DNA of 48,740 nt from JARRJY01 sp037388705. GTDB lineage: Bacteria > Pseudomonadota > Gammaproteobacteria > UBA6429 > Thiohalophilaceae. A model generated the notes under the pieces. The model was not told where the DNA came from. It saw nothing but the letters and a program-made list of their open reading frames with translations, and did not search any database. Position numbers and translations under genes: made by a program. The stretch lies in contig JARRJY010000026.1 in NCBI GenBank assembly GCA_037388705.1, positions 1 through 48,740 of the forward strand, read 5' to 3'. Shown here piece by piece: positions 35,938 through 43,578 of this stretch; within the stretch, counting starts at the first letter, position 1; each line of letters opens with the position of its first letter.

Positions 35938-37344
35938 TTGGATCAACCCACTGAAACATCCTCCTTTCCCGAGGCATTCTTATCTGCCATAACACGGCAG
36001 TTTTCAGCCGACCAGTTACTGACTGATCCCAACGAATGCTGGCCTTACGGCTATGACAATAGTCGTCGTCATGCCACGCCCCAGGCCGTAATCTTTCCCA
36101 ACAACCATGACGAAGTTGCCATACTGGTAAAACTTTGTAACGAGCATAATATCGCGTTAACAGCACGTGGTCGCGGCACCGGCACCACCGGTGCAACTGT
36201 CCCTTTACAGGCTGGTGTCGTGTTATCGACAGAGAAGATGAATAAAATTCTGAAAGTAGATCAAGCCAATCGTTATATGATTGTTGAACCAGGCGTGACT
36301 AACCAGCAGGTACAGGACGTCGCGAAACAATACGGTTTTTTCTGGCCGCCTGATCCCACCAGTGCAGCATACTGTTCTGTTGGCGGCAACCTGGCCTACA
36401 ACTCGGCTGGACCACGTGCTGTTAAGTACGGTACACCACGTGAAAATGTTTTTGGCTTGAAAGCAGTTACCGGTAAGGGTGAAGAAATTCGTACCGGCGT
36501 ATTCACTACCAAGGGCGTGGTTGGCTATGACCTGACACGTTTACTGATAGGCTCTGAAGGTACACTGGCCATCATTACCGAAGCTACGTTAAAGCTCACA
36601 CCGCTACCAGAAGCAAAGCGAACCATGCAGGCTATCTACAAAGATATTGAATCTGCCGCACAGGCCGTTGCCGCCATCATGGCCCAACCTGTTACCCCTT
36701 GTGCGCTGGAATTTATCGACGGCCAGGCAATTAACATGATCCGTGATTACTCCGAAGCAGAACTACCGGATAATGCTGGCGCCATGTTAATGATTGAAGT
36801 GGATGGTCCAGAACATACTCTCAATGACTCAGTCGGCGCAATAAAACAGGCGGCTGGTAACGATGGCCTCGTCACAATCACTGCAGCTGAAACTGATGAA
36901 CAGGTTGCAGCCTTATGGGCAACGCGAAAAGCGCTGTCCCCTGCATTACGAAAAATCGCACCAAAGAAAATCAACGAAGATGTGGTAGTACCGGTTTCCA
37001 ACATCCCGGTATTAATTCGTGGTCTCGAGGAACTGGCAAAAAAATATGGCATCACTATTGTCAATTTTGGTCATGCCGGTAATGGCAACATTCACGTTAA
37101 CCTGTTGCTTGACCCGGATGACCCGGCACAAATGTCAAATGGTCATAAATGCCTGGATGAAGTCTTTGCCCTGGTACTTGAACTGGATGGCACACTATCG
37201 GGGGAACATGGCGTGGGAATTGAAAAACGCGATTTTGTCGATCGGGAAATTGACCCTGTTACATTAAATATAATGCGTCGTATTAAATCCGAGTTTGATC
37301 CTAACGGCATTCTTAATCCAGATAAAATGTTTCCTTCGGCATAA
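35938..37344 (+). CDS. FAD-linked oxidase (GlcD/D-lactate dehydrogenase family)
   Basis: 468 aa. An FAD-binding PCMH domain (about 45-225) shows RGRGTGTTGATVPLQ, the VEPGVTNQQVQ stretch and GNLAYNSAGPRAVKYGTPRENVFGLKAV. The FAD-oxidase C domain ends with FGHAGNGNIHVNLL and GTLSGEHGVGIEKRDF. Likely oxidises a 2-hydroxy acid such as D-lactate or glycolate and passes electrons to the quinone pool; the substrate cannot be fixed. The start is TTG at 35938 because no ATG is near; homologues begin close to this point. Confidence 0.92.
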   Translation: MDQPTETSSFPEAFLSAITRQFSADQLLTDPNECWPYGYDNSRRHATPQAVIFPNNHDEVAILVKLCNEHNIALTARGRGTGTTGATVPLQAGVVLSTEKMNKILKVDQANRYMIVEPGVTNQQVQDVAKQYGFFWPPDPTSAAYCSVGGNLAYNSAGPRAVKYGTPRENVFGLKAVTGKGEEIRTGVFTTKGVVGYDLTRLLIGSEGTLAIITEATLKLTPLPEAKRTMQAIYKDIESAAQAVAAIMAQPVTPCALEFIDGQAINMIRDYSEAELPDNAGAMLMIEVDGPEHTLNDSVGAIKQAAGNDGLVTITAAETDEQVAALWATRKALSPALRKIAPKKINEDVVVPVSNIPVLIRGLEELAKKYGITIVNFGHAGNGNIHVNLLLDPDDPAQMSNGHKCLDEVFALVLELDGTLSGEHGVGIEKRDFVDREIDPVTLNIMRRIKSEFDPNGILNPDKMFPSA

Positions 37345-37370
37345 TACCTGCTCTTTGCAAGCAGGCATTA
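37342..37370. terminator. Hairpin between convergent oxidase and hsp20 genes
   Basis: The arms 37342-37352 and 37360-37370 pair with one mismatch around a 7-nt loop. The hairpin overlaps the oxidase stop codon and lies 14 bp beyond the hsp20 stop. U tracts are weak on both strands, so termination is only likely. Confidence 0.45.
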
Positions 37371-37384
37371 TGTTATCCATTTTA

Positions 37385-37879
37385 TCATTCAACTTTTATA
37401 TTGCGGCGCCTGGATTTTTTCAGCTTGGGTAAAGTAAGCTCAAGAATGCCATCCCTGACTTTTGCCCTAGTGTTATCTTCATCGACATCGGCAGGCAATG
37501 ATAAAGTACGAGAATAACTACCCCGTGAGATTTCACAACGATAATAATCCCCCTTTTCTTCCTTTTCTTCGTGACTGGTCGTTCCTTTAATTGTTACCGT
37601 GTTGTTGGTAACTGATACCTCGATATCTTTCTTGTCCACACCCGGTAATTCTGCTTTCACGATTATTTCATCATCACGATCAATAACATCTACACTGGGT
37701 GTCTTGCCTTCAAAGGCCTTTGTCCCGGGAAATGACGGCCAGTCAAAATGGGAAGGTCGCATCCAGCCACGAGAAAAATAATTGTCAAACATTCTTTCCA
37801 TTTCCTCGAAAGGGCTTAATGCACGAGTTGGTTCAACTTTCTGAACTTCCTGTTTTGATTCTTTTTCATCTTTAGCCAT
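37385..37879 (-). CDS. Small heat-shock protein, Hsp20/alpha-crystallin family
   Basis: 164 aa ATP-independent holdase. A charged N-terminus leads to SPFEEMERMFDNYF, then the alpha-crystallin domain (about 60-155): PSVDVIDRDDEIIVKAELPGVDKKDIEVSV...GSYSRTLSLPADVDEDNTRAKVRDGILELTLPK. GGAGGA precedes the ATG. It is 28 bp behind the CBS gene, third in an operon led by the HPF/cold-shock gene, thus probably under the FNR-type promoter at 38984-39025. Confidence 0.95.
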   Translation of the reverse strand: MAKDEKESKQEVQKVEPTRALSPFEEMERMFDNYFSRGWMRPSHFDWPSFPGTKAFEGKTPSVDVIDRDDEIIVKAELPGVDKKDIEVSVTNNTVTIKGTTSHEEKEEKGDYYRCEISRGSYSRTLSLPADVDEDNTRAKVRDGILELTLPKLKKSRRRNIKVE

Positions 37880-37907
37880 ATCAATCCTCCAATAGAAAAT
37901 ATAACGT

Positions 37908-38357
37908 TTATTTCCTTGTTTTTTCCTCGAAAGTAATTTCCCTGGATATTAGCCCGACAACATCTGATAGTTGTTCAACCACCAGTTCCAGAACATCATC
38001 GACGGACAGGATGCCTTGTAATTCATTTTGCTTATTAACCACTGGCAGCCTGCGAACGCCTTTATTCTTCATCAACTTGATAGAATCGATTAGCCTGGTA
38101 TCTTCAGTGACGGTAGCAAGCTGATAGCTCATTACATCACCGACATTGACCGCATCTACATCAACATCTTTAGCAAGAATTTCAATGACGATATCCCTGT
38201 CCGTTAGAATGCCGATTGGTTTTGAGGCATTTGCCAGCCTCTCAACAACCACCACATCGCCGACGTGGTGCTCTCGCATCAGGTGAATTGCTTCGCGAAC
38301 AGGCTCACCCTTTTCGATAACAACAACATCTCGATTACAGTATTCACCGGCTGACAT
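37908..38357 (-). CDS. Protein with two CBS domains
   Basis: 149 aa made of a CBS pair (about 10-70 and 78-140). CBS repeats: EPVREAIHLMREHHVGDVVVVE...GILTDRDIVIEIL and DTRLIDSIKLMKNKGVRRLPVVN...GILSVDDVLELV. Such stand-alone pairs bind adenine nucleotides or SAM and often act as energy or redox sensors. It lies between the HPF fusion and hsp20, so a role in stress survival is inferred. Confidence 0.94.
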   Translation of the reverse strand: MSAGEYCNRDVVVIEKGEPVREAIHLMREHHVGDVVVVERLANASKPIGILTDRDIVIEILAKDVDVDAVNVGDVMSYQLATVTEDTRLIDSIKLMKNKGVRRLPVVNKQNELQGILSVDDVLELVVEQLSDVVGLISREITFEEKTRK

Positions 38358-38380
38358 ATAATCGTTCTGGAATCCGGTAC

Positions 38381-38944
38381 CTAGACGACATGGTGTTTAC
38401 CTTCAACATGCACTGTGCTGGCCTGGGGGCCGTTGTCTCCCATTTCTTCACTAAATCGCACGCTGTCACCTTCCTCCAACTTATCGAAACTGTCATCTAC
38501 GACACTGTTCCTGTGAAAATAGATTTCCCTGCCATCCGGTGTCTCAATCAGGCCATAGTCTTCGTATGGAAAAAGCTGTTTTATCTTCCCATGCGGTGCG
38601 GTTTCATGGACTTTTATCTTGCCGCGCGTTTTCCTGACATAATCTTCAAGCTGGCGCTTTGCCGCGTCAAAAGCATCCCTCACAGCAACATAGGGATCTT
38701 CATGGGCATGATGTTGTTCAGAACGGCGATCAACCACGATTTCCTTTCCAGGAACCTTGATATCAACTTTTATACTAAATAATTTTCCCTGTTGATGATG
38801 TTTATGCTCGAGATCAACAACAACCCGGCAACTCATAATATGATCCGCAAATTGATCCAGTTTTTCGGCTTTTTCCCGGATATTCGCTTCAAGAGCATCG
38901 GAGTGCTCCATATGACGGAATGTAATTTGTAATGGAATTTGCAT
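38381..38944 (-). CDS. Ribosome hibernation factor-like domain fused to a cold-shock-like domain
   Basis: 187 aa. The N-terminal part (about 1-105) is an HPF/RaiA (S30AE) domain: MQIPLQITFRHMEHSDALE...EKAEKLDQFADHIMSCRVVVD...DPYVAVRDAFDAAKRQLEDY. The C-terminal part (about 112-180) resembles a cold-shock OB-fold: GKIKQLFPYEDYGLIETPDGREIYFHRNSV...LEEGDSVRF. It probably binds 30S subunits and RNA to keep ribosomes inactive. The ATG at 38944 has TGGAGA before it; an in-frame start 51 bp upstream would fall inside the promoter region, so it is not used. First gene of the HPF-CBS-Hsp20 operon. Confidence 0.92.
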   Translation of the reverse strand: MQIPLQITFRHMEHSDALEANIREKAEKLDQFADHIMSCRVVVDLEHKHHQQGKLFSIKVDIKVPGKEIVVDRRSEQHHAHEDPYVAVRDAFDAAKRQLEDYVRKTRGKIKVHETAPHGKIKQLFPYEDYGLIETPDGREIYFHRNSVVDDSFDKLEEGDSVRFSEEMGDNGPQASTVHVEGKHHVV

Positions 38945-38983
38945 AGAAGTCTCCAGATATGATCCTTTTTCTGAAACATTAAC

Positions 38984-39025
38984 AATATAGTACAAATAAT
39001 TTATTGTTCTTATGATCTAAATCAA
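38984..39025 (-). promoter_or_regulatory. FNR/ANR-type (class II) promoter of the HPF-CBS-Hsp20 operon
   Basis: Minus strand: an FNR-like palindrome at 39012-39025 (plus strand ATGAT-CTAA-ATCAA, one mismatch to TTGAT-N4-ATCAA), 22 bp, then TATATT at 38989-38984. With a start near 38977 the box centres at about -41.5, the classical activating position. Spacing equals that at 48518-48559. Confidence 0.7.
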
Positions 39026-39135
39026 TTCACAGAAATAAAAGTTTTCCTAGTATTTACAGTTAGTTCTGAAAATTAGCTATTTTTCATATTCTTAGTTGGG
39101 TTACCAAACCTGAACTCTCAACACAGGGGGCCAGT

Positions 39136-39414
39136 ATGACAATATCAAGCGCAGAACTTGCTGAAATTCGCGAGGTCACCAGCAAACTCCTTGATGAATT
39201 GCAGCTTGAAGCCTACCTGTTTGAAGTGGAACCCCGTGATGAGCTTTGGGAATTGAACGTAGAATGTGCCATTGACAACGGCTGGGAAACCTTCAAGCTC
39301 AAGGTTAACAAGGATTATTTTCAACACGCTGATGATGATGCAGTATTTCATCATTTGCTAATAAATGAATGGCGCGAAGCTTTATCAGCCTGTAAAGTCA
39401 AAACATCAAAATAA
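39136..39414 (+). CDS. Conserved small hypothetical protein
   Basis: 92 aa, acidic, mixed alpha/beta, no membrane segment or signal. N-terminal helix SSAELAEIREVTSKLLDELQLEAYLFEVEP, then beta-rich WELNVECAIDNGWETFKLKV and a helical end. I do not recognise the family. AGGGGG precedes the ATG. It starts the rightward group that continues into a coiled-coil protein and S-adenosylhomocysteinase, and is divergent from the HPF operon; the shared FNR-type box lies about 117 bp upstream of its start. Confidence 0.72.
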   Translation: MTISSAELAEIREVTSKLLDELQLEAYLFEVEPRDELWELNVECAIDNGWETFKLKVNKDYFQHADDDAVFHHLLINEWREALSACKVKTSK

Positions 39415-39430
39415 GCTGGCAGGATGGACT

Positions 39431-39649
39431 ATGACAGATACTCAGAATGAAAAACTACAGTTAATCGCAAAGCGAGACGAGTTACGTGCCCGGCTTCAAT
39501 CTATCGAAAAAGATTATCGCCAGGGGCTTGATGCTGACTCCGAGGAACAGGCTTTACAACTGGAAAATGCCGAGGTGCTGGAAGGAATTGCCAAATCCAC
39601 CGCTGAAGAACTGCGGCATATTGAAGAACAACTTGCTGAACTGGAATAA
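39431..39649 (+). CDS. Small coiled-coil protein resembling the DksA/TraR N-terminal hairpin
   Basis: 72 aa, nearly all helical with heptads. The segment LRARLQSIEKDYRQGLDADSEEQALQLENAEVLEGI resembles the coiled-coil arms of TraR/DksA-type proteins, including the acidic turn with Asp-Ser-Glu-Glu, but there is no zinc finger. DksA arms enter the RNA polymerase secondary channel; whether this does is unknown. The ATG at 39431, 17 bp after the previous gene, is preferred to a longer start inside that gene. Confidence 0.7.
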   Translation: MTDTQNEKLQLIAKRDELRARLQSIEKDYRQGLDADSEEQALQLENAEVLEGIAKSTAEELRHIEEQLAELE

Positions 39650-39716
39650 ACAGTCGTCCTGTTTCGCCAGAATGCCTATACTAAGTTGCAAATTGTAACC
39701 TCATGCTGGAGACACA

Positions 39717-40973
39717 ATGCCAGATATCAAGGATCCCTCGCTAGCCGAACAAGGTGAATCACGCATTGAATGGGCATTGAAAGAAATGCCTGTTATCCGG
39801 CATTTAATGCAAAGCTTGGCGAAAGAGCGGCCTCTTGAAGGAATTCGCATCAGTGGTTGTTTACACATTACGACTGAAACTGCCAACCTTGCCCGGGCTT
39901 TACAAATGGCGGGGGCTGATCTGGTGTTATGTGCCAGTAATCCGCTTAGCACACAGGATGATGTTGCCGCTGCCCTGGTGGAAAAATACCTCATCCCGGT
40001 ATTTGCCATACGTGGTGAAGATACTGACACATATTATCAGCATATCCAGTCTGCACTCGCCCACAAACCAGTAATCACCATGGACGATGGTGCTGACCTG
40101 GTAAGTGAAATGCATAAAAGCCACCCCGAGCTGCTCGAGAATATGCTGGGAGGTACTGAAGAAACCACCACTGGTGTGATCAGGCTACGCGCCATGGCGA
40201 AAGATCAGGCTCTCAAGTTTCCCATCATTGCCGTGAATGATGCCATGACGAAACATTTTTTTGATAACCGTTACGGCACTGGCCAGAGTGCACTGGATGG
40301 AATTATCCGTGCCACCAATATTCTGTTAGCCGGGAAAACCTTTACGGTTGTGGGTTATGGCTGGTGTGGCCGTGGTGTGGCGATGCGTGCCAAAGGTCAT
40401 GGAGCCCACGTTATAGTGACTGAAGTGGATCCACTGCGCGCACTGGAAGCGACCATGGATGGCTACCGGGTAATGCCCTTGCTGGAGGCGGCAAGGCAAT
40501 CCGATTTTATGCTTACCGTTACCGGTGACAAACATGCCATTGATAAACAACACATGGAAGTAATGAAAGATGGTTGTGTGCTGGCCAATGCCGGCCACTT
40601 TAACGTGGAAATTAACATCCCTGCACTGGAATCACTCAGTAGTAACAAAACCAGGCCACGTGAACATGTCGACGAATACACATTAAAAGATGGTCGCTGC
40701 ATTCGTTTACTTGCTGAAGGCCGGCTGGTAAACCTCGCTGCTGCTGAAGGCCATCCCTCTGCGGTTATGGATATGAGTTTTGCCAACCAGGTGCTATGTG
40801 CCATCTATATGAAGCAACATCAGGCGCAACTGGCTACTACAGTGCACAATGTACCACTTGAAATCGATAATCATATAGCAAAGCTGAAACTTGATGCCAT
40901 GAATATCAGTATTGACCAGCTTACCAATGAACAACAAACCTATTTAAGTTCCTGGCAGGAAGGGACGTCATAA
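39717..40973 (+). CDS. ahcY: S-adenosylhomocysteinase (archaeal/Thermotoga-type, short form)
   Basis: NAD-dependent hydrolase of S-adenosylhomocysteine to adenosine and homocysteine. 418 aa, shorter than the ~470-aa common bacterial form because it lacks the ~40-residue insertion. Motifs: GCLHITTETANLARALQMAGADL, CASNPLSTQDDVAAAL, NDAMTKHFFDNRYGTGQSALDGI, Rossmann VVGYGWCGRGVAMRAKGHGAHVIVTEVDP, NAGHFNVEI and the terminal YLSSWQEGT. Pcm, a SAM-dependent enzyme that yields SAH, follows 14 bp later. Confidence 0.95.
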   Translation: MPDIKDPSLAEQGESRIEWALKEMPVIRHLMQSLAKERPLEGIRISGCLHITTETANLARALQMAGADLVLCASNPLSTQDDVAAALVEKYLIPVFAIRGEDTDTYYQHIQSALAHKPVITMDDGADLVSEMHKSHPELLENMLGGTEETTTGVIRLRAMAKDQALKFPIIAVNDAMTKHFFDNRYGTGQSALDGIIRATNILLAGKTFTVVGYGWCGRGVAMRAKGHGAHVIVTEVDPLRALEATMDGYRVMPLLEAARQSDFMLTVTGDKHAIDKQHMEVMKDGCVLANAGHFNVEINIPALESLSSNKTRPREHVDEYTLKDGRCIRLLAEGRLVNLAAAEGHPSAVMDMSFANQVLCAIYMKQHQAQLATTVHNVPLEIDNHIAKLKLDAMNISIDQLTNEQQTYLSSWQEGTS

Positions 40974-40987
40974 CATTCAGCAGATTT

Positions 40988-41683
40988 ATGAAAGACCGTC
41001 ATAAACACATGCTGGATGAAATTCGCAATGAAGCGAAATTCACTGCCGGGTTTACCGGTAGAGAAAAATTCAGTGAGCATGTTATGACTGCCATGGAAGA
41101 AGTTAATCGGGAAAATTTTGTTCCCGAGGATCTCCTTCCTTTTGCTTTTGACAATGGCCCTTTGCCCATAGGCCACGGGCAAACTATCTCGCAACCTTAC
41201 ATCGTGGCCTTAATGACTGATTTGCTTGACCTGGCACCGGAAAGTACCGTGCTGGAAGTGGGTACCGGTTCAGGATACCAGGCTGCAATTCTTTCCCGCC
41301 TGGCCAAACAGGTTTACAGTATTGAACGTGTTCCTGAACTTGCGGAAGCAGCCCAGGTACGTTTACATGAACTGGGCTATGCAAACGTAGAAACACGTTG
41401 CAGTAATGGTTACCGGGGATGGCAGGATAAAGCCCCCTTCGACGCTATCATCGTGACGGCTGCGGCCAGTCATATTCCACCTGATCTCATTGAGCAACTC
41501 AAACCAGGCGGCCGCATGGTTATCCCCATTGGCCTGCCTTATATGCACCAGGAACTGATGATTCTCACAAAAGATAAGAAAGGTGAAACACACACTGAGT
41601 CAGTGCTTGGTGTTGCCTTCGTACCGCTGATAATTGATGAAGATACTTTTTACGAACAGGACAAAGGACCTGCGGAACCCTAA
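40988..41683 (+). CDS. pcm: Protein-L-isoaspartate O-methyltransferase
   Basis: Repairs isoaspartyl residues by SAM-dependent methylation. 231 aa. Motifs: REnFVPEDLLPFAFDNGPLPIGHGQTISQPYIVALM, SAM loop VLEVGTGSGYQAAIL, FDAIIVTAA and LKPGGRMVIPIG. It lies after the SAH hydrolase, which would remove its inhibitory product. The 3' end overlaps the convergent beta-CASP gene by 4 bp. Confidence 0.95.
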   Translation: MKDRHKHMLDEIRNEAKFTAGFTGREKFSEHVMTAMEEVNRENFVPEDLLPFAFDNGPLPIGHGQTISQPYIVALMTDLLDLAPESTVLEVGTGSGYQAAILSRLAKQVYSIERVPELAEAAQVRLHELGYANVETRCSNGYRGWQDKAPFDAIIVTAAASHIPPDLIEQLKPGGRMVIPIGLPYMHQELMILTKDKKGETHTESVLGVAFVPLIIDEDTFYEQDKGPAEP

Positions 41684-43086
41684 AAGTTGATCGTTTGCCC
41701 GGGTCTCGGTATGTTTGCATACCAACGATATATATCATGAAAACACCTTTGTAACTCGAGCATTTTGTCCAGCTCACCATGCACCAGGTACAAATCCGGG
41801 CGAGGCTCGCTGAAATGGCCAGCCCATTTTAATAGCTGACTCTGATCAGCGTGTGCAGAGAAGCCGCCAATAGTATGGATCGTGGCATTCACTGCAATTT
41901 CATTTCGAAAGATCGATAAGCTCTGTGTACCATCGACCAGTGCTCGGCCAGGCGTACCTTCAGCCTGGAAACCAACAATCACGATGTGCGTCTTGTTACG
42001 CCACAGGTTATTTTTCAAGTGGTGACGAATTCTTCCGCCGGTACACATGCCACTACCGGCAATAATAATGGCTCCACCCGAAATGCTGTTGATTTGCATG
42101 GATTCTTCCGGGGTCAGGGTGCATTTCAATATGGGTAACCATTCTTTCCAGTTACCTTTTACGACTTTACGGAACGCAGCGGCATCTTCTTTATTGAATA
42201 AATGGATATGTTGGAAATAAATATCACTGGCCTTAATCGCCATCGGACTATCAAGAAAGACATGCGTTTGTTTCAAACTTCCTTCGCGATAAAACTTACC
42301 CAGCCAGAATAACACTTCCTGGGTCCTCCCTAACGCAAAGGCAGGGATCAGGACATTACCTCCACTTTCGTCAGCATCAGCCAGTGCCTGGCGAAACTCG
42401 TCAACCGTATCATCCATGGAACGGTGATTACGATCGCCGTAGGTTGACTCAAGTAACAGGATATCCGCTTTTTCCAGTATCCCAGGGTCTTTTAACAAGG
42501 CAGCATCGCTGTTGCCAAGATCACCGGAAAAAACCAGCCGTTTAGTTGAATCCTGTTCCTGGATCTGAAGCTCAACCACGGCGGAACCAAGTATATGTCC
42601 TGCTTCGTGATAGACCAGTTTTATATCAGGCGTTATGTCTGCAAGCTCTCCGTAGCGCAGCCCGTAACGTTGTGACAGGGTGTGCTCAACATCTTTCTGT
42701 GTATAGAGTGGTTCAATTTCCGGTTTACCTGCCCGCTGTCGTTGCTTGTTTTCCCATTCCGTATCTTTCATTTCAAGGTGGGCCGCATCAGTTAACATCA
42801 CCTCGATCAGATCGTAGGTACCCATGGTCATATAAACAGGTCCCTTGTAGCCTGCCCTCACCAGTTTGGGTAACAGGCCACAATGATCGAGATGGGTATG
42901 GGATATGACGACAGCATCGATTTCACCAATATCGAACCTGAATGGCCGGCGATTCTGGCGTTCTGATTCACTACCACCCTGGAACATCCCGCATTCCATT
43001 AAAATAGTAGAGGCTGATGTTTCTAGCAGGTAACAGGAGCCGGTCACCTGTCGTGTCGCGCCTATGAAAGTGAGTCTTGGCATCAT
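41680..43086 (-). CDS. Beta-CASP metallo-beta-lactamase-fold ribonuclease
   Basis: 468 aa, CPSF73/YSH1-like RNA exonuclease/endonuclease. The zinc motif HTHLDHCG (His63-Asp67-His68) and later SGDLG, LLESTYGDR, the beta-CASP insert, AGSGMCTGGRIRHHL and the GFSAHADQ motif are visible. Likely degrades or processes RNA in the cytoplasm. The ATGATG at 43086 is preferred to a GTG six bases upstream since the family starts PRLTFIGA. Upstream lies a consensus FNR box with a GATAGT -10 at 43144-43139. Confidence 0.95.
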   Translation of the reverse strand: MMPRLTFIGATRQVTGSCYLLETSASTILMECGMFQGGSESERQNRRPFRFDIGEIDAVVISHTHLDHCGLLPKLVRAGYKGPVYMTMGTYDLIEVMLTDAAHLEMKDTEWENKQRQRAGKPEIEPLYTQKDVEHTLSQRYGLRYGELADITPDIKLVYHEAGHILGSAVVELQIQEQDSTKRLVFSGDLGNSDAALLKDPGILEKADILLLESTYGDRNHRSMDDTVDEFRQALADADESGGNVLIPAFALGRTQEVLFWLGKFYREGSLKQTHVFLDSPMAIKASDIYFQHIHLFNKEDAAAFRKVVKGNWKEWLPILKCTLTPEESMQINSISGGAIIIAGSGMCTGGRIRHHLKNNLWRNKTHIVIVGFQAEGTPGRALVDGTQSLSIFRNEIAVNATIHTIGGFSAHADQSQLLKWAGHFSEPRPDLYLVHGELDKMLELQRCFHDIYRWYANIPRPGQTINF

Positions 43087-43138
43087 TCGCACCCATTCAG
43101 GATTATCTTTTGTGTATAAATCGTAGTTTCCCTGTAAA

Positions 43139-43208
43139 ACTATCTTCCAGTCATGCCAGATGTTCCTTGATGAGGATCAATATCCTGTGCTTTTATTCCT
43201 GACAATAT
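43139..43208. promoter_or_regulatory. Consensus FNR/ANR box in the divergent beta-CASP / DUF6763 promoter region
   Basis: TTGAT-GAGG-ATCAA at 43167-43180 matches the FNR consensus exactly. With the 22-bp gap used elsewhere in the window, candidate -10 elements are GATAGT on the minus strand (43144-43139, to the beta-CASP gene) and CAATAT on the plus strand (43203-43208, to the DUF6763 gene). The minus-strand -10 is the better match. Confidence 0.72.
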
Positions 43209-43252
43209 AGTCAATACTTATAAAATCAGATAATTCACCTAGGAGAGGAAGC

Positions 43253-43564
43253 ATGACTACCGAAAATGATCCCATTGTCGATAACTGGTATTTTCATAAG
43301 GATAAAGGCCAGCGCTTTATGATTGTAGCTGTTGATAATGACAAGGAACTGGTTGAAATCCAGCATTTTGATGGTGATATTGAAGAAGTAAGTTTCAGTG
43401 ACTGGTATAACATGGATATCGAGATTAGTGCCGAGCCTGAAAACTGGTCTGGCGCTACGGATATTGGCGAAGTCGATGATTATGGAACTGAAGTTACTGA
43501 CACCAGGCCAGAAGAATGGGATGAACCACTGGAAGAATTCAGGTCACCTGACAGTAAAGATTGA
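43253..43564 (+). CDS. DUF6763 family protein
   Basis: 103 aa acidic cytoplasmic protein with no membrane segment. The pattern NWYFHKDKGQRFMIVAVDNDKELVEIQHFDGDIEEVSFSDWYNMDIE...AEPENWSGA...DDYGTEVTDTRPEEWDEPL matches the small DUF6763 family of gammaproteobacteria, function unknown. Good Shine-Dalgarno AGGAGAGGA before the ATG. It lies downstream of the exact FNR box. Confidence 0.85.
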   Translation: MTTENDPIVDNWYFHKDKGQRFMIVAVDNDKELVEIQHFDGDIEEVSFSDWYNMDIEISAEPENWSGATDIGEVDDYGTEVTDTRPEEWDEPLEEFRSPDSKD

Positions 43565-43578
43565 TAGCTCAGACGGAC

